64,000 nucleotides of DNA from contig CM074188.1 in NCBI GenBank assembly GCA_037179385.1, positions 22,771,318 through 22,835,317 of the forward strand, given 5' to 3'. The translations under genes were made by a program, and so were the position numbers. The notes under the pieces are model-generated. The model ran no database searches. It saw nothing but the letters and a program-made list of their open reading frames with translations, and was not told where the DNA came from. The stretch comes from Holothuria scabra (lineage: Eukaryota; Echinodermata; Holothuroidea; Aspidochirotida; Holothuriidae). Positions 42,801 through 53,955 of this stretch are shown here, piece by piece (the first letter of the stretch is position 1; each line of letters starts with the position of its first letter).

Positions 42801-45800
42801 TACCATTTCCGGCTTTCTCAGGGGTAGCAATTTTTCAAAATTTTCTGTACGCTCCGCGTCAACTAATGGTGGCATCCCGCTTAGATAGTTCAGGTGAACC
42901 TTTTATTGCAAACGAAAGCTCAAAATAGCAACTGCTAAGATCCTAATTACAAGCAGGAAAATACCATTCCCGGCTGTCTGAGGAAGAGGGATTTTTCAAA
43001 ATTGTCTGTACGCTGTGCGCCAGCCAAAAGTGTAGCTTCACTTAGCTAGTCTTTTGGACAGATTTCTGTTCTTCGTTGAAGAATTTTCAGACTCTCAATA
43101 TTGCGAAAGGGGTGTCGGTAAATTTCAGCCAGGACCGTTGCGACTAGGGGTGTTGGGTGTCTTACCCCCAAGAAAAAACGACCAGATTTGGAAAATCTTA
43201 AATTCCAGTTGGAATTTTTCTTATACTCGGGCTAGCATGTTTTTCCCGACGGGATATCGACTTTTCCAATTAGAGATCAAGTGCCGTAGAATTTTCGCTG
43301 TCTCATTAATGAGAAAACACCACCGATCCCTATTTTCGTGAACCCTCCACAATTTGACCGAACTTTCGCGCGCTCCACGCACTTCGGTCTTACTGATTAA
43401 ATTTCAATAGCATCTTAGACATCTTTAAATCAATTACATCAGTCAGAGTATGGTTGATTATTTGTGTACAGAGGCTGATAGGGGTCATTATCAGGAGCTC
43501 AGCAATTAAGTTCTTAAAAACGATATACGAGTAACCTTGTTTTCGTCTCCTTTTGAAAAGTCATGTCTAATATGAACATTATCGGTTGACCAGGCGCTAG
43601 ATTCGCTTTGAAATTGGCAAACAGTTTTCTAGAAAATTGAAGATATCTTGGCGCAGAGTCTGCGTACAATGTTAGTCATGGAAATAAATGATTTGCAACA
43701 TTTCTGCAAGCCCGTGGGGAATTCGTCACGATTCGAACTTACGGCCATTATCAAGAAAATATAGTTATACAAAAGAGTTGATGGCTTTCTATTAAAATTG
43801 TTAATAAATGCACCCTCTAATAAAACTCCATGGATACTCTGTGGACCAGACCAGGTCTAACGGAATAGACGCATGGTCCCTCTACTGTTCGTCACGGTTG
43901 TTAAGGTAGAGCACTAGTGTAGCTGCATGGGGATGCATTTCACCATCTCTCTCACGGATGCCTTTTTTGTTTCTTTAACATAATAAAAAATATTGAACAC
44001 ATTTTAATTGAAAGGTAGCTAATATGGCACCGAATTTCATGAAAATACACCAAATATTAAAATAATTTCAAAGGGAGAGGGTGCCCACTTTCTACTTACA
44101 CCCTAAGCCTAGGAGCAGTGGGCAGACTGCCTCCTAAATTTTCCCAACATCTGAATTTTGGACAGAGGTAAGCAAACATTCTGGTAGTCCTAAGTTTTAA
44201 AAAATGAAGCATGTTTTAATTACACATAAAAGTCTTAAACGTGCCCGAATTCTTTCAAAAATTTGAAATATAATAAGCAAGGACATAAATGATGAGACTG
44301 GTTACACCTTCTGGCAGCCTATAAAAATTCATTATTCCTCAGCCTCACTTCTTAGTTTGGGCATCATTTTCCCAAAATAAAAGAATATTATTCGGGCGAA
44401 AGTTGCAAAAAATTGTGGGAAGATTTTACTGCTACATTACACAAGGAGTATGGGAGAGTACTCAAGAGACAGGAACCAAAGTTTTCCTGAAAAATTCTAG
44501 TGGTACATTGTACCTAGTGATTTTCTGAAATGGAAAGTTTATTGCAAAAGAAAGTTCAAAGTAACGACCGTCTCTATTCTGCTTACACACTTGAAAAATG
44601 CCACTTTCGGCTGTTTCAGAAATCGTGATTTTTCGAAATTTTATGCAAGTTCCGCCCCAACAAATGGTGGCGCTCCGCTAAGATCTTCAAGAGGTCAGAG
44701 GAATGACTTCATGTTCTGGCAGATAATCTCAGTCCCCAACCTAACACAAATATAAGTTGATCTCCCTGTTGATGTTTTTCATTTGTTTCAGTGAAAATGT
44801 AATGACGTGATTATAAGTAACTATTTTCCCAATTAGTACACTTGAAACGTTTCCTTTTGTCGTCAAAGACAATCATTCACTTATTTCAACCCTTGAAAAG
44901 TATAGGCTCATAAATCTGTATAAAGGTAAATGTTGCGTCTAAAATGCTCCAGCGACATAGCATTAAAAGTAAATAGCTCTAGTCATTTTCAAATCATTCG
45001 GTCTAAACAAAAAACCCCAGCAATAGCTTCATCTTCCCAAAATATCATGCACAAGAAGAGTTATGGAAGTTGCATCTTTTAAAATGTTGAAAGCTTGGGT
45101 GAACAAATTGTTCTTGAGCAACAAACAACCGAATTTCTCTCCGAGGGAAACTTATTTCTTGAAAACAAGGCTATCTTACTGCCTTATTTGTAATTATTTT
45201 TCACTCTTTGCCAACAACATTGGTTTTAAAAGGATGAAATTTCCTTGTAAAACAAACGCAATATTTCTCTTTAAGGCAACAACTGTAAAATGAAAAGATG
45301 GCTAAGGCTTTTCATAATTATTTTGTGTATTACTTCATTCGTCATGCTAGTCCTTGTCTTTATTTTCAAGCTGAAAATCAGCATTTCACGATGTGTGCGA
45401 TCTACCTTCAAATCCCCTTCTGTAAGACTCATCCACCAAGCCTGTGCCACGTTTGCCCCGCCTCCTGCTAAAAAAATGCATGTGAATGGCCTTGCTTACA
45501 GGCCTATAAGCGTCAAAAATGTCATTTTCCGGCTATCTCCCGTGTGAGGGTTTGCAATTTTCACAATTTTATGTACGCTCCGCCCCAACCAATAGTGGCG
45601 CTCCGCTTACATACCGTAGTCATTTGGGTGATATCAAGCAACTCCATGCATGTTTCTCCGGTCTTGAGAAAATTTCTGCCACTGTTCTCAGACTTGCTAG
45701 ACAAATTTTTGTGCACTTCCTTTCTCTTAACTGTTTTTTACAATAGCTCTTTTGAAATAAAAAGCCACTCCATACTCTTTGTAAGTATGCTTATATGTTA

Positions 45801-48800
45801 AAAAATGAAAGGAAGAATGCTTCAGATGTGTCCAATGCAACACCATTTTGCATCCTGGTCCCAGGGGTGGCGCCAGGATTTGCCCGACAGGGGGCCAAGC
45901 TCCCCGACGGGGGGGGGGGCAGCATTTCAAGGCCCCGACAAAGGTGGTGACTTAGTCCCGGTGGGACGTAACTCGGCAGAATTTGAAGCGCTCGTAGCGC
46001 GCCGAAATTTTGGACTCTCTTTTTAACAAATACGTAAAAATCTGGAGTTTATTTTGAAGAAAAAAATTAATTTTTGAAACAATTTTGACTTTTGGAAGGA
46101 CCATAAAAAAGTTGGGGTGTTTATTCAAGAATCTATCCTTCATAATCAAAATCGTTTTGTACGCGACAGCTGAAATTCTGTTGAGATTTTTCATGTAACC
46201 GTTCTAAGTTTACGTACTAAGGTCTCAAGACGAGACTATAACTTTGCCCGAAAAGTTTTTCCCTTTTTTAACGAAGATTTGAAGATTAGGAGCTTATTAT
46301 TTTGCAGAAATGTTGGGATTTAATATAAGAAAATTTGTTTTTTGCAATGTTAAAACGAAAAAATTGGGTTCTTTGTTAAGTGATATGCCTCTCAAGAGCA
46401 AAATTAGGTAGACTGTCGGGGTGATTTAAAAAGTTTGTTTTAAGTACTGTACTGAGTATCCATCGATATAGGAAAATTTTGTCACTTAGAACAATCTGAA
46501 GCTTATATTGGGGAAAAATGTAATTTTATGACAGACCCTCTTATAAGAGAAATAAAGTAGGGGGTGGTCTGTAGTTTTGTTGGGGTTACTGAATATCATC
46601 AGGCAGATTGAGGCCCTCGGACCATATTCGAAAATTTTCCCGCGGAAAAGTTTGGCTTCTCATATATTTGAAGTTTTATATCTTATATATTGAAATATAT
46701 AGGCGTACGGGAGCGTTTCGGTTTGGGAGCGGGCAGAATTTGTCCCAAAAATGTAATCCTGTCCGAAAGAGCACACAGAGGTTTTTGAAAAATTGAGAAC
46801 CACCAGACAGCAGGAAAATGCAATTCCCGGGCTGGTAGGGTATAATTAGAAACAAAGTAGTCATTAATTTGAGCTTTCTCTCACAATTAAAATTTCACTT
46901 TATAATACTGTCCCAAAACGAAGAATAATATGCCGCATGCATTGTTTCGGTAAGTAATCTGTTCGGCTAAAATATCTTAGCAAAGCGCAACCACCAGTTG
47001 GCGCGGAACGTACAGAAAATTGTTAAAAAAATCCAGTCCCTCAGACTGTCAACCAGCCGGAAATGGCATTTCCCAGACTTGTAACTAGAAATGAAGCCAT
47101 CGTTATTTTGAGCTTTTCTTTGAAATGAACGTTTAAATTCAACAGAAAAAAGGTCCAACTTGCTGTAAGTGGATCAGAAAATTCCCAGATAAAAGGTACT
47201 GCTACAATTAGATGAAATGGCCTTGTCCCCCTTTTGGGGGGGGGGGGGACTGTGCATCGTACGGAATTGAAATCATACTAATGTGTTTAAATCTTCTAGG
47301 AATCTACGTAGTATTCAATTGCAAGATCCAAGCTGAAATTTTCTACGTGATTGCCCTAATACCAGACTATAAATGATTTTACTTCCGACGTATTTGAAAA
47401 TATGTCACGCTACAAGGTGGTTTTAAATGAATTTTCAGTCAGACTTATGGGGAGACATCCTCACGCTACTGTTTATCATTATGTATAGCTCAAAACATCC
47501 TGGCCGATTCTCATTACCGTTGCTAGAATTCGGCTGTCGGGGCAGGCCAGATGGCAGATCATTGGGCACTGCATGCACCTGAACAACCTCTTGTCTATTT
47601 TTTGTCAGGAACATTCGGAATTGTGAGTTTCCTTGAAGAATATGGTCTTCTAGTAAGCAAAACCAAGAAGACCGTCCGGATTACTGAAGTTTACATAGAA
47701 CCCGCATCTTTTATCAGTTTAAGGTGGACATTCAGATGGAGGTTCCCCGAAGAAATTGGGTTTTATCAACAGTGGTCCCCGACGGGGGCCGTAGCCCCCC
47801 CCCGCTGGCGCCACCCCTGCCTGGTCCTTTTCAAAATGCACACAATTTTGCAAGGGGAGTCCTCTCCAAGGACAGCAGTTACTTAAAACCGTCCTTCTTT
47901 TACATTGAAACTTCTGAATGTGGCCAAACATGACTTTGTTGTTGAAAATGGTAAAGAGAACTTATGAAGAAATACATGAGACAGGGTGAGATTCAAGCAA
48001 TCGAAGAGCCTGCCTATTGCCTTTAAAATGTTTGAAAAGAATTACCGAACGCGAGATAGACTACCCGCTGACCCAAGGTGATTACTCAATGTCCAGTTCC
48101 GATAATATTGTGGAAACATCTTGTATGTAAGGTTTCCATTGAACTCAATCAGAAAATTTTTAAACGGTAAATAATATGCCTATATTATTATAATATTAAA
48201 GGAAGGGTTTACGGTCATATCAGTGTTCACATGTTAGAGGAGTACTCATTCTAAGCAGTCTGGGAAATTTGCATTTAAATCCCATGTGTGGTTTTCAAGA
48301 TATGAGCAGGTAAATTTGCCATAAATTCAACGAAAAAATGAACTTGAAGCAAGCACATATGACATCATATCCTCATCCTCACAATAATGGACAATATTTT
48401 GTTTTTCTTCAAACTTAACAGTCTACTTTCTCTTCAACAATCTTAAACTACCAGAATGTGATTGCATGAATGGTATGAGAACTTTACAAACTTTGAATTC
48501 CGCGCAGTAAGATCCTATTCCTATTAATTTCAAGGTCAACACAACAGTGTAAAAAACAAAGGGAAACCAAGTATTCCCTGTTATTGTGACCTCTGCTGCC
48601 CTCATATTACTTTGGGGCACAAATCTGGTAACTTCATTTACTGATATCTCGAGAAATGGATGTCCCATTTGAATAAAAAGTTCATCATACTGTGTAGATT
48701 TCGTTTCTCATTAACAGTTTAAGATATGAAAGCTTCCCCTTAAAAAAATGAAAAAAAAATGAAGATGTTCATAACAATATTTCAGTTCGGAACTTTTGAA

Positions 48801-48914
48801 TGTCACCTGAATATTTTACCTTTAAATTAAATAGTGTAAAAACTCACCATTTCGACGACGGCCGAGCACGTACGATGGAACAACCACCAGTATTACAACG
48901 AACAAAAACTTCAT
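33230..48914 (-). CDS. Gene 2: secreted two-module protein, three exons (367 aa)
   Basis: Paralogue of gene 1 with exons 48914-48848, 37465-37007 and 33807-33230. Structure is identical: signal peptide (MKFLFVVILVVVPSYVLG, then RRRN), module A and module B, all junctions phase 1. 67 + 459 + 578 nt give 368 codons including the stop. Module A is nearly identical to gene 1, while module B is only about half identical. Module B keeps 'GTGLWRLGVFLSNA', 'LNAAQKAKSFIEG', 'NTTGVGCSGSDLRYLCIEIDKG' and the final C..L.C, and adds a C-terminal tail of about 20 residues ending 'FEEFMKKYYS'. Intron 1 is 11.4 kb and intron 2 is 3.2 kb; transposons fill intron 1. TATA at 49024-49032 and CRE at 49094-49101. 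Function unknown; secretion is inferred from the signal peptide. Confidence 0.82.
33959..33966. promoter_or_regulatory. TGACGTCA palindrome in gene 2 intron 2
   Basis: Perfect CRE-type octamer about 150 bp upstream of exon 3, conserved with 15661-15668 in gene 1. Confidence 0.4.
34365..34495 (+). repeat. Dispersed repeat of about 130 bp, copy 3
   Basis: Shares 'CTGAGGGCCTTGAAGTTAGT', 'AGTGGACGTAATAGCTTCTT' and 'TTTCACCGAACGGCCC' with the copies at 16090 and 21530. It lies in intron 2 of gene 2. Confidence 0.8.
34496..35354. other. Intron 2 of gene 2, nothing recognised
   Basis: AT-rich sequence without coding signal or clear repeat boundaries. Confidence 0.4.
35355..35755. repeat. Repeat of about 400 bp, intron 2 copy
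   Basis: Matches 48285-48710 in the same orientation: 'GATATGAGCAGGTAAA', 'TGACATCATATCCTCA', 'CTTCATTTACTGATA', 'TGTAGATTTTGTTCCTC' type strings. Non-coding. Confidence 0.8.
35756..37006. other. Rest of gene 2 intron 2
   Basis: No additional module-like exon was found; the LWRLG pattern does not recur. Weak similarity of 36655-36870 to 32400-32600. The donor of exon 2 (GTAAGT) is at 37006-37001. Confidence 0.45.
37007..37465 (-). CDS. Gene 2 exon 2, module A
   Basis: 459 nt, acceptor AG at 37467-37466, donor GTAAGT at 37006-37001. It encodes residues 23-175 with the same motifs as gene 1 exon 2. I count about 18 base differences to 18636-19094, all in the two flanks; 37057-37325 is identical to 18686-18954. 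Confidence 0.87.
37580..38624. mobile_element. MITE rich in CCGTAGC repeats, AT target duplication
   Basis: Ends are GCCACTGTCCCACTTTCAC and the inverse of GCCCCTGTCACACTTTCAC, with AT on both outer sides (37578-37579, 38625-38626). The homologous intron of gene 1 lacks it, which confirms an insertion. The inside has many CCGTAGCA/GGCTACGG strings in both orientations. No transposase. A 2-bp AT duplication occurs in ISL2EU-type elements, but the assignment is open. Confidence 0.75.
38625..40232. other. Gene 2 intron 1, non-coding
   Basis: No gene. 39120-39400 and 39690-39930 share 'CTTCTGA', 'TTGCCGGTGA' and 'TTTTGAT' type segments, a possible old duplication. Confidence 0.35.
40233..40376 (+). 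mobile_element. SINE with tRNA-Val(AAC)-like head
   Basis: 40236-40308 has 'TGGTCTAACGGTAGAAC' (A-box region), the anticodon loop CTAACAC (AAC, Val) and 'GGGTTCGATTCCCAGG' (B box and T arm). The acceptor ends do not pair and the anticodon stem has a mismatch, so it is not a working tRNA. The SINE body follows ('ATACCAAAGAATCTAAAAAT', 'TACTGCCG'). Confidence 0.75.
41267..41590. mobile_element. hAT-type MITE, 324 bp
   Basis: Left end AAGTGGCGGCGTAATG, right end the inverse of CAGTGGCGGCTCTAGAATG. Flanking octamers TTTACTAT (41259-41266) and GTGACTAT (41591-41598) agree at 6 of 8 bases. It contains C/G runs and 'GGGAGCTTCGCTCCCT'. Confidence 0.65.
41627..43065. mobile_element. hAT-like element, 5' end only, with three modules
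   Basis: Begins CAGTGGCGTAGCCCCGGGG. The interior at 42030-42190 and 42300-42400 matches 52910-53070 and 53160-53250 of the hAT at 51365-54375. 42485-43065 has three units of the dispersed module. The right terminus could not be found. Confidence 0.55.
43066..45861. other. Gene 2 intron 1, non-coding with two modules
   Basis: Dispersed-module units lie at 44520-44690 and 45490-45625 (plus). Between them nothing coding was seen. Small frames at 45063-45293 and 45290-45547 have no recognisable domain. Confidence 0.45.
45862..47819. mobile_element. hAT-type non-autonomous element, 1958 bp
   Basis: Ends CAGGGGTGGCGCCAG and the inverse of the same. The 8-bp target duplication CCTGGTCC is identical on both sides (45854-45861 and 47820-47827). 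Subterminal 'CCCCGACGGGG' strings recur. It contains one minus-oriented module unit (46960-47125) and no transposase. A homologue occupies 51316-56582. Confidence 0.92.
48285..48710. repeat. Repeat of about 400 bp, near gene 2 exon 1
   Basis: Homologous to 35355-35755; see the strings named there. It ends about 140 bp from exon 1. Confidence 0.8.
48848..48914 (-). CDS. Gene 2 exon 1, signal peptide
   Basis: 67 nt, ATG at 48914-48912, donor GTGAGT at 48847-48842, phase 1. The start context 'TCATCACAGAAAATG' is the same as in gene 1. Confidence 0.87.
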
Positions 48915-49023
48915 TTTCTGTGATGACCCTTCGCGAAAACAGTTCACCATGTTCCTTCAGAACCCCAATCTCGACTATATCAACAGTCGAAATATGTGTG
49001 TCTGCAACAGGTGAAAAGTCCCA

Positions 49024-49032
49024 TTTTTATAG
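49024..49032 (-). promoter_or_regulatory. TATA box of gene 2
   Basis: CTATAAAAA on minus about 110 bp before the ATG, followed by 'TGGGACTTTTCAC', as in gene 1. Confidence 0.75.
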
Positions 49033-49093
49033 ACATAAAGTCGAAACATTTTTTTTTTTTAAATTACTGTCACCCCAAGTAATAAAGAATACA

Positions 49094-49101
49094 TGACGTC
49101 A
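49094..49101. promoter_or_regulatory. CRE octamer upstream of gene 2
   Basis: Perfect TGACGTCA, 62 bp upstream of the TATA box and at the same relative place as the one-mismatch version in gene 1. Confidence 0.5.
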
Positions 49102-49455
49102 TTCCCGGGGCCTGACAAGAAAACGTAAGGTATTGCACATCTGGACATTCGTTTAAAAGGTCCCACGATGAAAATTCTGCGAGACGTTTATATATTGTAA
49201 AAAATGCGGTTTCCCGTCATTCAGCTTCCAGACACGGTTTTAAGGTCAACGGGTTTATATCTGACATTTCAAAGGATTGCCGCATTTTTCACTGAATGGT
49301 GTCTATGACCTAGATCAAAGCCAGTTGGGCCATGCGATTGGGGTACAAAAATGCTTAATTCTCATTTAGTGGAAAAGATCAATAAAGAGATTTTTCCAGC
49401 ACTTACTTAAGCCCGATTTTTTAGAAGAAAGATTCTCATTGGCTAGCACGCTTTA

Positions 49456-49741
49456 CACTGTTGCATCACATCACCGATCTCCATTGTTTCTTCTCATATC
49501 GTAGTCAGGGTAACCCTTCTATCGTTGGCATGTTTTCGTTTGGTTTTTCATACCCCCTTGACGTCAGGGAGTAAACAGCACTGATTTGACTTCAAATGAG
49601 GGTGGAGCTTCGAACCGAAACATACATATTTATCGTAGCTGAAGATTCACGTTCCAGGTAGTTATATTTTTCAATTGCAGGTTATTCGTAAATCGTACAT
49701 ACCTGTTAACACGTGCATAGAGTAATACATACAGGTATATC
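49456..49741. other. Non-coding spacer
   Basis: Short unique stretch between duplication copy B and the next hAT element. Confidence 0.4.
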
Positions 49742-50993
49742 CAGTGGCGGATCCAGAGGGGGTGATGGGGGGTATGCATACCCCCCCCCTCCACCGGGAT
49801 GGTAAAAAATTGTATAGATAGCCAGGCTAATTGTAGTCTAGGCCTAATTACTTTTTAAAAATACAGTGATAGTTGTTACATTATTTGATTACCGTATTTT
49901 TGTGTCATATTCTTCAGTTAAATGAAAAATGTAAATTATACTGTATCTGTCTTCTGTATCATTTGGTAAATTCCCGTTTGTTTAGACATTGCACAATGAC
50001 GAATGGTAAATCTAGCGTTTTCCGCCAACGGCCGCCGAAAACGCCGTTTGTGACATCGCATGTGTGTCAATGTCAATACATGGGGCTACGACTACTGTCG
50101 GATAATCGGCCAATCGCTCATACCGGGGATGTTGCAGAGAGTGTAGGCGATACGAGTTGAGATATGCATAAACAGATGAGAAGAAGATTTAGTTCTGATT
50201 CAAGATCATTGGCGGTTTTATTCCGTTCGATTATCAGCCGGCAAAAAAAGAATTATAAAAATTTAACTATATACAGATTGACTCAGGTGCTCGTCGTCTG
50301 AGGTCTGCTGCACCAGTGTGTGAGTGTGACCAAAACTTGCAGGCTCGGAGCTTCCATGTCTCGCGGAGATCGCAACACATGCAGTCCCCTGATTGGTACA
50401 GTTTACACATGACATAGCCTAAAACCGTGTGACGGTAATAGAGTACAACCGGTATTAAATTCACATTGACCGTATAGTCCGTTGAAGTAATGATTAGCCA
50501 CACTTTCAAGACCATGTTTTGAAAGCTTGGGAGTTTCATAGTGGCTCCAAATATTAAAACAGTTAGCACCATGTTGCATCTCGGACTCCTTTTCTTAGAC
50601 ACCCAGGCGGGGCAGGGGGCTCTGAAAATGAAGAATTCGGAATTTGCAAATTGTGAGACCAGTCAACTGTGTGGTTTTGACAACTCATGAAATTGCGAAA
50701 TTCCCAATCAATATTCTCTCATAAAAGCTCCATATTCGTCATTATTTGATTCAAGAAACCAAAATTTTCCGCGCGCTTCGCGCACCGCAATTACAATTCC
50801 TTAGAAGAAGTGCTCGCCCATACCTTCACTTTGGTAAACTTTTCCGAGCCCTGGAAGTGACAAAATCGGAAATTTGCTACACTTGTGACAACAGACATAC
50901 CTATGGTGGCCCTTCGCTCAGTGTACATTTGATGTCCTATTCACATGCAGACCACACCCCCACCCCCACTGCAAATTCCTGGATCCGCCACTG
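49742..50993. mobile_element. hAT-type non-autonomous element, 1252 bp
   Basis: Ends CAGTGGCGGATCCAG and its exact inverse. Flanking octamers GGTATATC (49734-49741) and GGTACATC (50994-51001) agree at 7 of 8. The inside has no transposase; the 95-codon frame at 49873-50160 has no known domain. Confidence 0.9.
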
Positions 50994-51971
50994 GGTACAT
51001 CGCTCCGAATGCTTATGACTTTAATTACTCTGGACAGCTCATATCCCGAATATTTTCAAAGGTTATGCACAATAATGTAAAAGGTATATTCTGGTGGGTT
51101 TTCCATTCATTTCATTTCATTTCATTTATTTGTTTTTCCACAATAGTTGGTTTGGTACAATGTGCAGAAATAAAAGAACACTACATGATATCAAAATAAT
51201 GTGAAGGGAAGCACTCTAAAACCCATAAGGTTTGTTGAGTATTGTGCTCCAAGAAAGAGAAAAGAAAAAAAAAAGAACTAGGATAATACAAACTGAAAAA
51301 GTAAATGATAACAAGCAGGGGTGGCGCCAGGATTTCCCCGACAGGGGGCCAACCTCCCCGACAGCAGTGGCGTAGCTACGGGGGGCTTGGGGGCTGGAGC
51401 CCCCCACTGAATCGCCCAGCCCCCCCCCCTCCCCACTGGCGACCTGGGCAAAAAATATATTCATGCTGGCCGATGATAATATTCAATCCGGGCTTCCCGG
51501 CTACTATGATATAGATACCCTTGAGATAGATCCACGCAGTTGCAGGGTATTCTGCAATTGTGCCGCACTCTGAATTTCAGAATAAATTCAGGGAGACTGT
51601 GACAAGCTTCATGTCTTCGAAATCTCTTGAATTTTTACTCGTTGGGTTTCTAGATGGACAATTTTCTAGCAGATTTAGAGTGGCTGAAATTGCCTCCCTT
51701 GGTGTGGTTTTAAGTCTGCTCCTAGCATCTGGCCTGTTTCTATCTCCTCTAAGGATTTTTTTTTTCAATTCCTGGGGATGCACAAATTTGTTCCAAAATC
51801 ATACTTGGTGTGGTGGATAGAACATTTGAGTCAAATATGGTTGGAAGGAATTTGCACTTTACACGGCCATTGCTGCCAGTCATTGGCCAGTGCAACAACC
51901 AAACCCATGTTGGGTCAATGCAGTCTCAAGGGTCGCAACGATACCACAATTACCTCACAGGACCTCACCTA

Positions 51972-52145
51972 CAATCCTGGACAAAACTATTGGGACACTT
52001 TGCCATAATATTCTTGAATCTCATGAAACCCCTGCTCCCCCTTCCAATGTTGCGCAGAACGAAAGTCCGTTTGCCGTGAACAGGATAACTATGATCAACA
52101 TTGTGAAGGAGGAGCGGGGGTGTCCCAACGTTTTGTCCAAGATTG
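51972..52145. mobile_element. Tc1/mariner-like MITE, 174 bp
   Basis: Ends CAATCCTGGACAAAACTATT and the inverse of CAATCTTGGACAAAACGTTG, both next to TA (51970-51971, 52146-52147). The 'TGGACAAAA..TTGGGACAC' end is of the Tc1 type. Confidence 0.8.
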
Positions 52146-53284
52146 TAGCTCATGGGTGGAGTGGACATTCTCAGTGGCGTACGAGACGGGGAAGGGGGAA
52201 GACTGCCCAAAATTTCGGCGAGATCTAGATTCGGGCAGGAATTTGGAAATAATTTGGGCAGGGACTTTGGAAAGAATTCGGACAGCCCTTAAATTTTGAA
52301 AAAATGGGGTGGTTTTTCAAAAAATTCCTATATGTGGTCGAAATCTTAAAAAGATATGCCGGAAATAAAGGAAAGAAACGTCATATAGTCGCAATAAAAT
52401 TTTCATGAAAAACCCAGTTTAGGTTCCAAAAATTCGCTACACCTTCGGGCAGCGCAAAAGGCTATTACTCGTGACTTTTACTTCACAGATAATCACAACA
52501 CAATGCCCGAAATTGTGGAATATACAAATTCTTTCAAGCATTTGCCCAAAATTTATAAAAAATCAAACATAAAAAATCGCCACACATTTTGGACGCCTGT
52601 GGCTTCAAAGAAACAATCATTCGTGAGCCTGTTTTAAAATATTGTGTAACAGAATGCCCAAAATTGCCGATTATTTTAATAGCTTCAAATCATTGCCGAA
52701 AAACAGAAAACGCTATATTTAAAGTAAAATTTTCATGGAAAATAACAAAGATCTGCGACCCATTTGGGAAGAATGTGAAAAAAATTTTTTTCATCATCCC
52801 TACTTCTTACTGTAGTCTTGCAAAAATTGCCCGAAATGGTCAAATATTCGGGCAAAGGTTAAAAAAAATGCTGGGACCTTTTCAATTGCCAAATTGAATT
52901 CAACGGACAGACAGGAGGAGGGTGTTCAGGTGCCCAAAAGTTTGCCATCTATCCTCCTCTAGAGCCAAATACGGGCAATGGTTATGAAAATCGGGTAATT
53001 TGTTTTTCGATACTTTAATGATGCAGTGTGAGAATGTGTTCCCATAAGTCTACTTGAAAAATTCATTTAAACACACCATGTAATGTGACATTTTTCAAAA
53101 GTAAAATCAGTCGGAAGTTCGGGCAGTCACACAATTTTATCAATATGTATTGAATTTAGCCAAGGTTCACAATAGAGTAAAATTCATTAGCATGTTTTCA
53201 ATTCCGTTTTATAGTTTTCCCCGAAAATATGCGGAACCATTTAATCGATTGGTAGTGATACATTTTATCTCGTAATTTTCTGAT

Positions 53285-53955
53285 CAAATAGCGACTGCTT
53301 AGATCCCCCTAAAAGCCTGCGAAATGTCATTTTCAACTGTCTCAGGGGTCCGATTTTTCAAAATTTTCTGTTCGCTCTGCGCCAACCAGTGGTGGCGCTC
53401 CGCGAAGATAGTCTTCCCAGAAGAATTTTTGTTTCAAGTGAACAGTTTTTGAAAACGGAACCTCGAAATAACGACTGCTTAGACCCCCCTATAAGCATAG
53501 GAAAAGACATTTTTTACTCTCTGAAGGGTCAGATTTTTCAAAATTTCCTGTATGTTTCGCCCCAACTTATGGTGGTGCACCAGTTCGACCGCTTCATAGC
53601 AGAATTTAAGTTTTAAGTGAACATTTTTTGCAAACGGAAACTCAAAATAGCGACTGCTTAGATCCCCCTGTAATCCCTGGAAATGCCATTTTCAACTGTC
53701 TGAGGGGTCGGATATTTCAAAATTTTCTGGGCGCTTCGCGCCAACTAATGGTGGCGCTCCGGTTAGTCTTTCTGGCTGAATTTTAGTTTGGAGTGAACGT
53801 TTGTCTGCAATTAAAACTTAAAATAGCGACTGCTTGTATCCCCTTTATAAGCATGGGAAATGTCATTTTCGACTGTCTGAGATTTACGAATTTTCAAATT
53901 TTCTGGACGCTCCTCGCCAACCAGTGGTGGCGCTCCGCTTTGACTTTCTTACGGG
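53285..53955 (+). repeat. Four tandem units of the dispersed module
   Basis: Units at about 53285-53410, 53455-53590, 53625-53770 and 53795-53955. Each has 'GCGACTGCTTAGATCCCCCT' like starts, 'TTTCAAAATTTTCTG' and 'GGTGGCGCTCCG' ends. A further unit is at 54195-54300. Confidence 0.85.

Larger units (their letters stand above)
27750..49450. repeat. Tandem segmental duplication, copy B (gene 2), expanded
   Basis: Direct repeat of 13985-22650, but about 21.7 kb long. The extra length is largely insertions: a hAT MITE at 30121-30298, a TA-flanked element at 30393-32227, MITEs at 37580-38624 and 41267-41590, a SINE at 40233-40376 and a hAT at 45862-47819. Confidence 0.82.

Noticed and set aside
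49873..50160. 95-codon frame as hAT transposase remnant
   Set aside because: No hAT dimerisation or RNase H-like motifs are visible.
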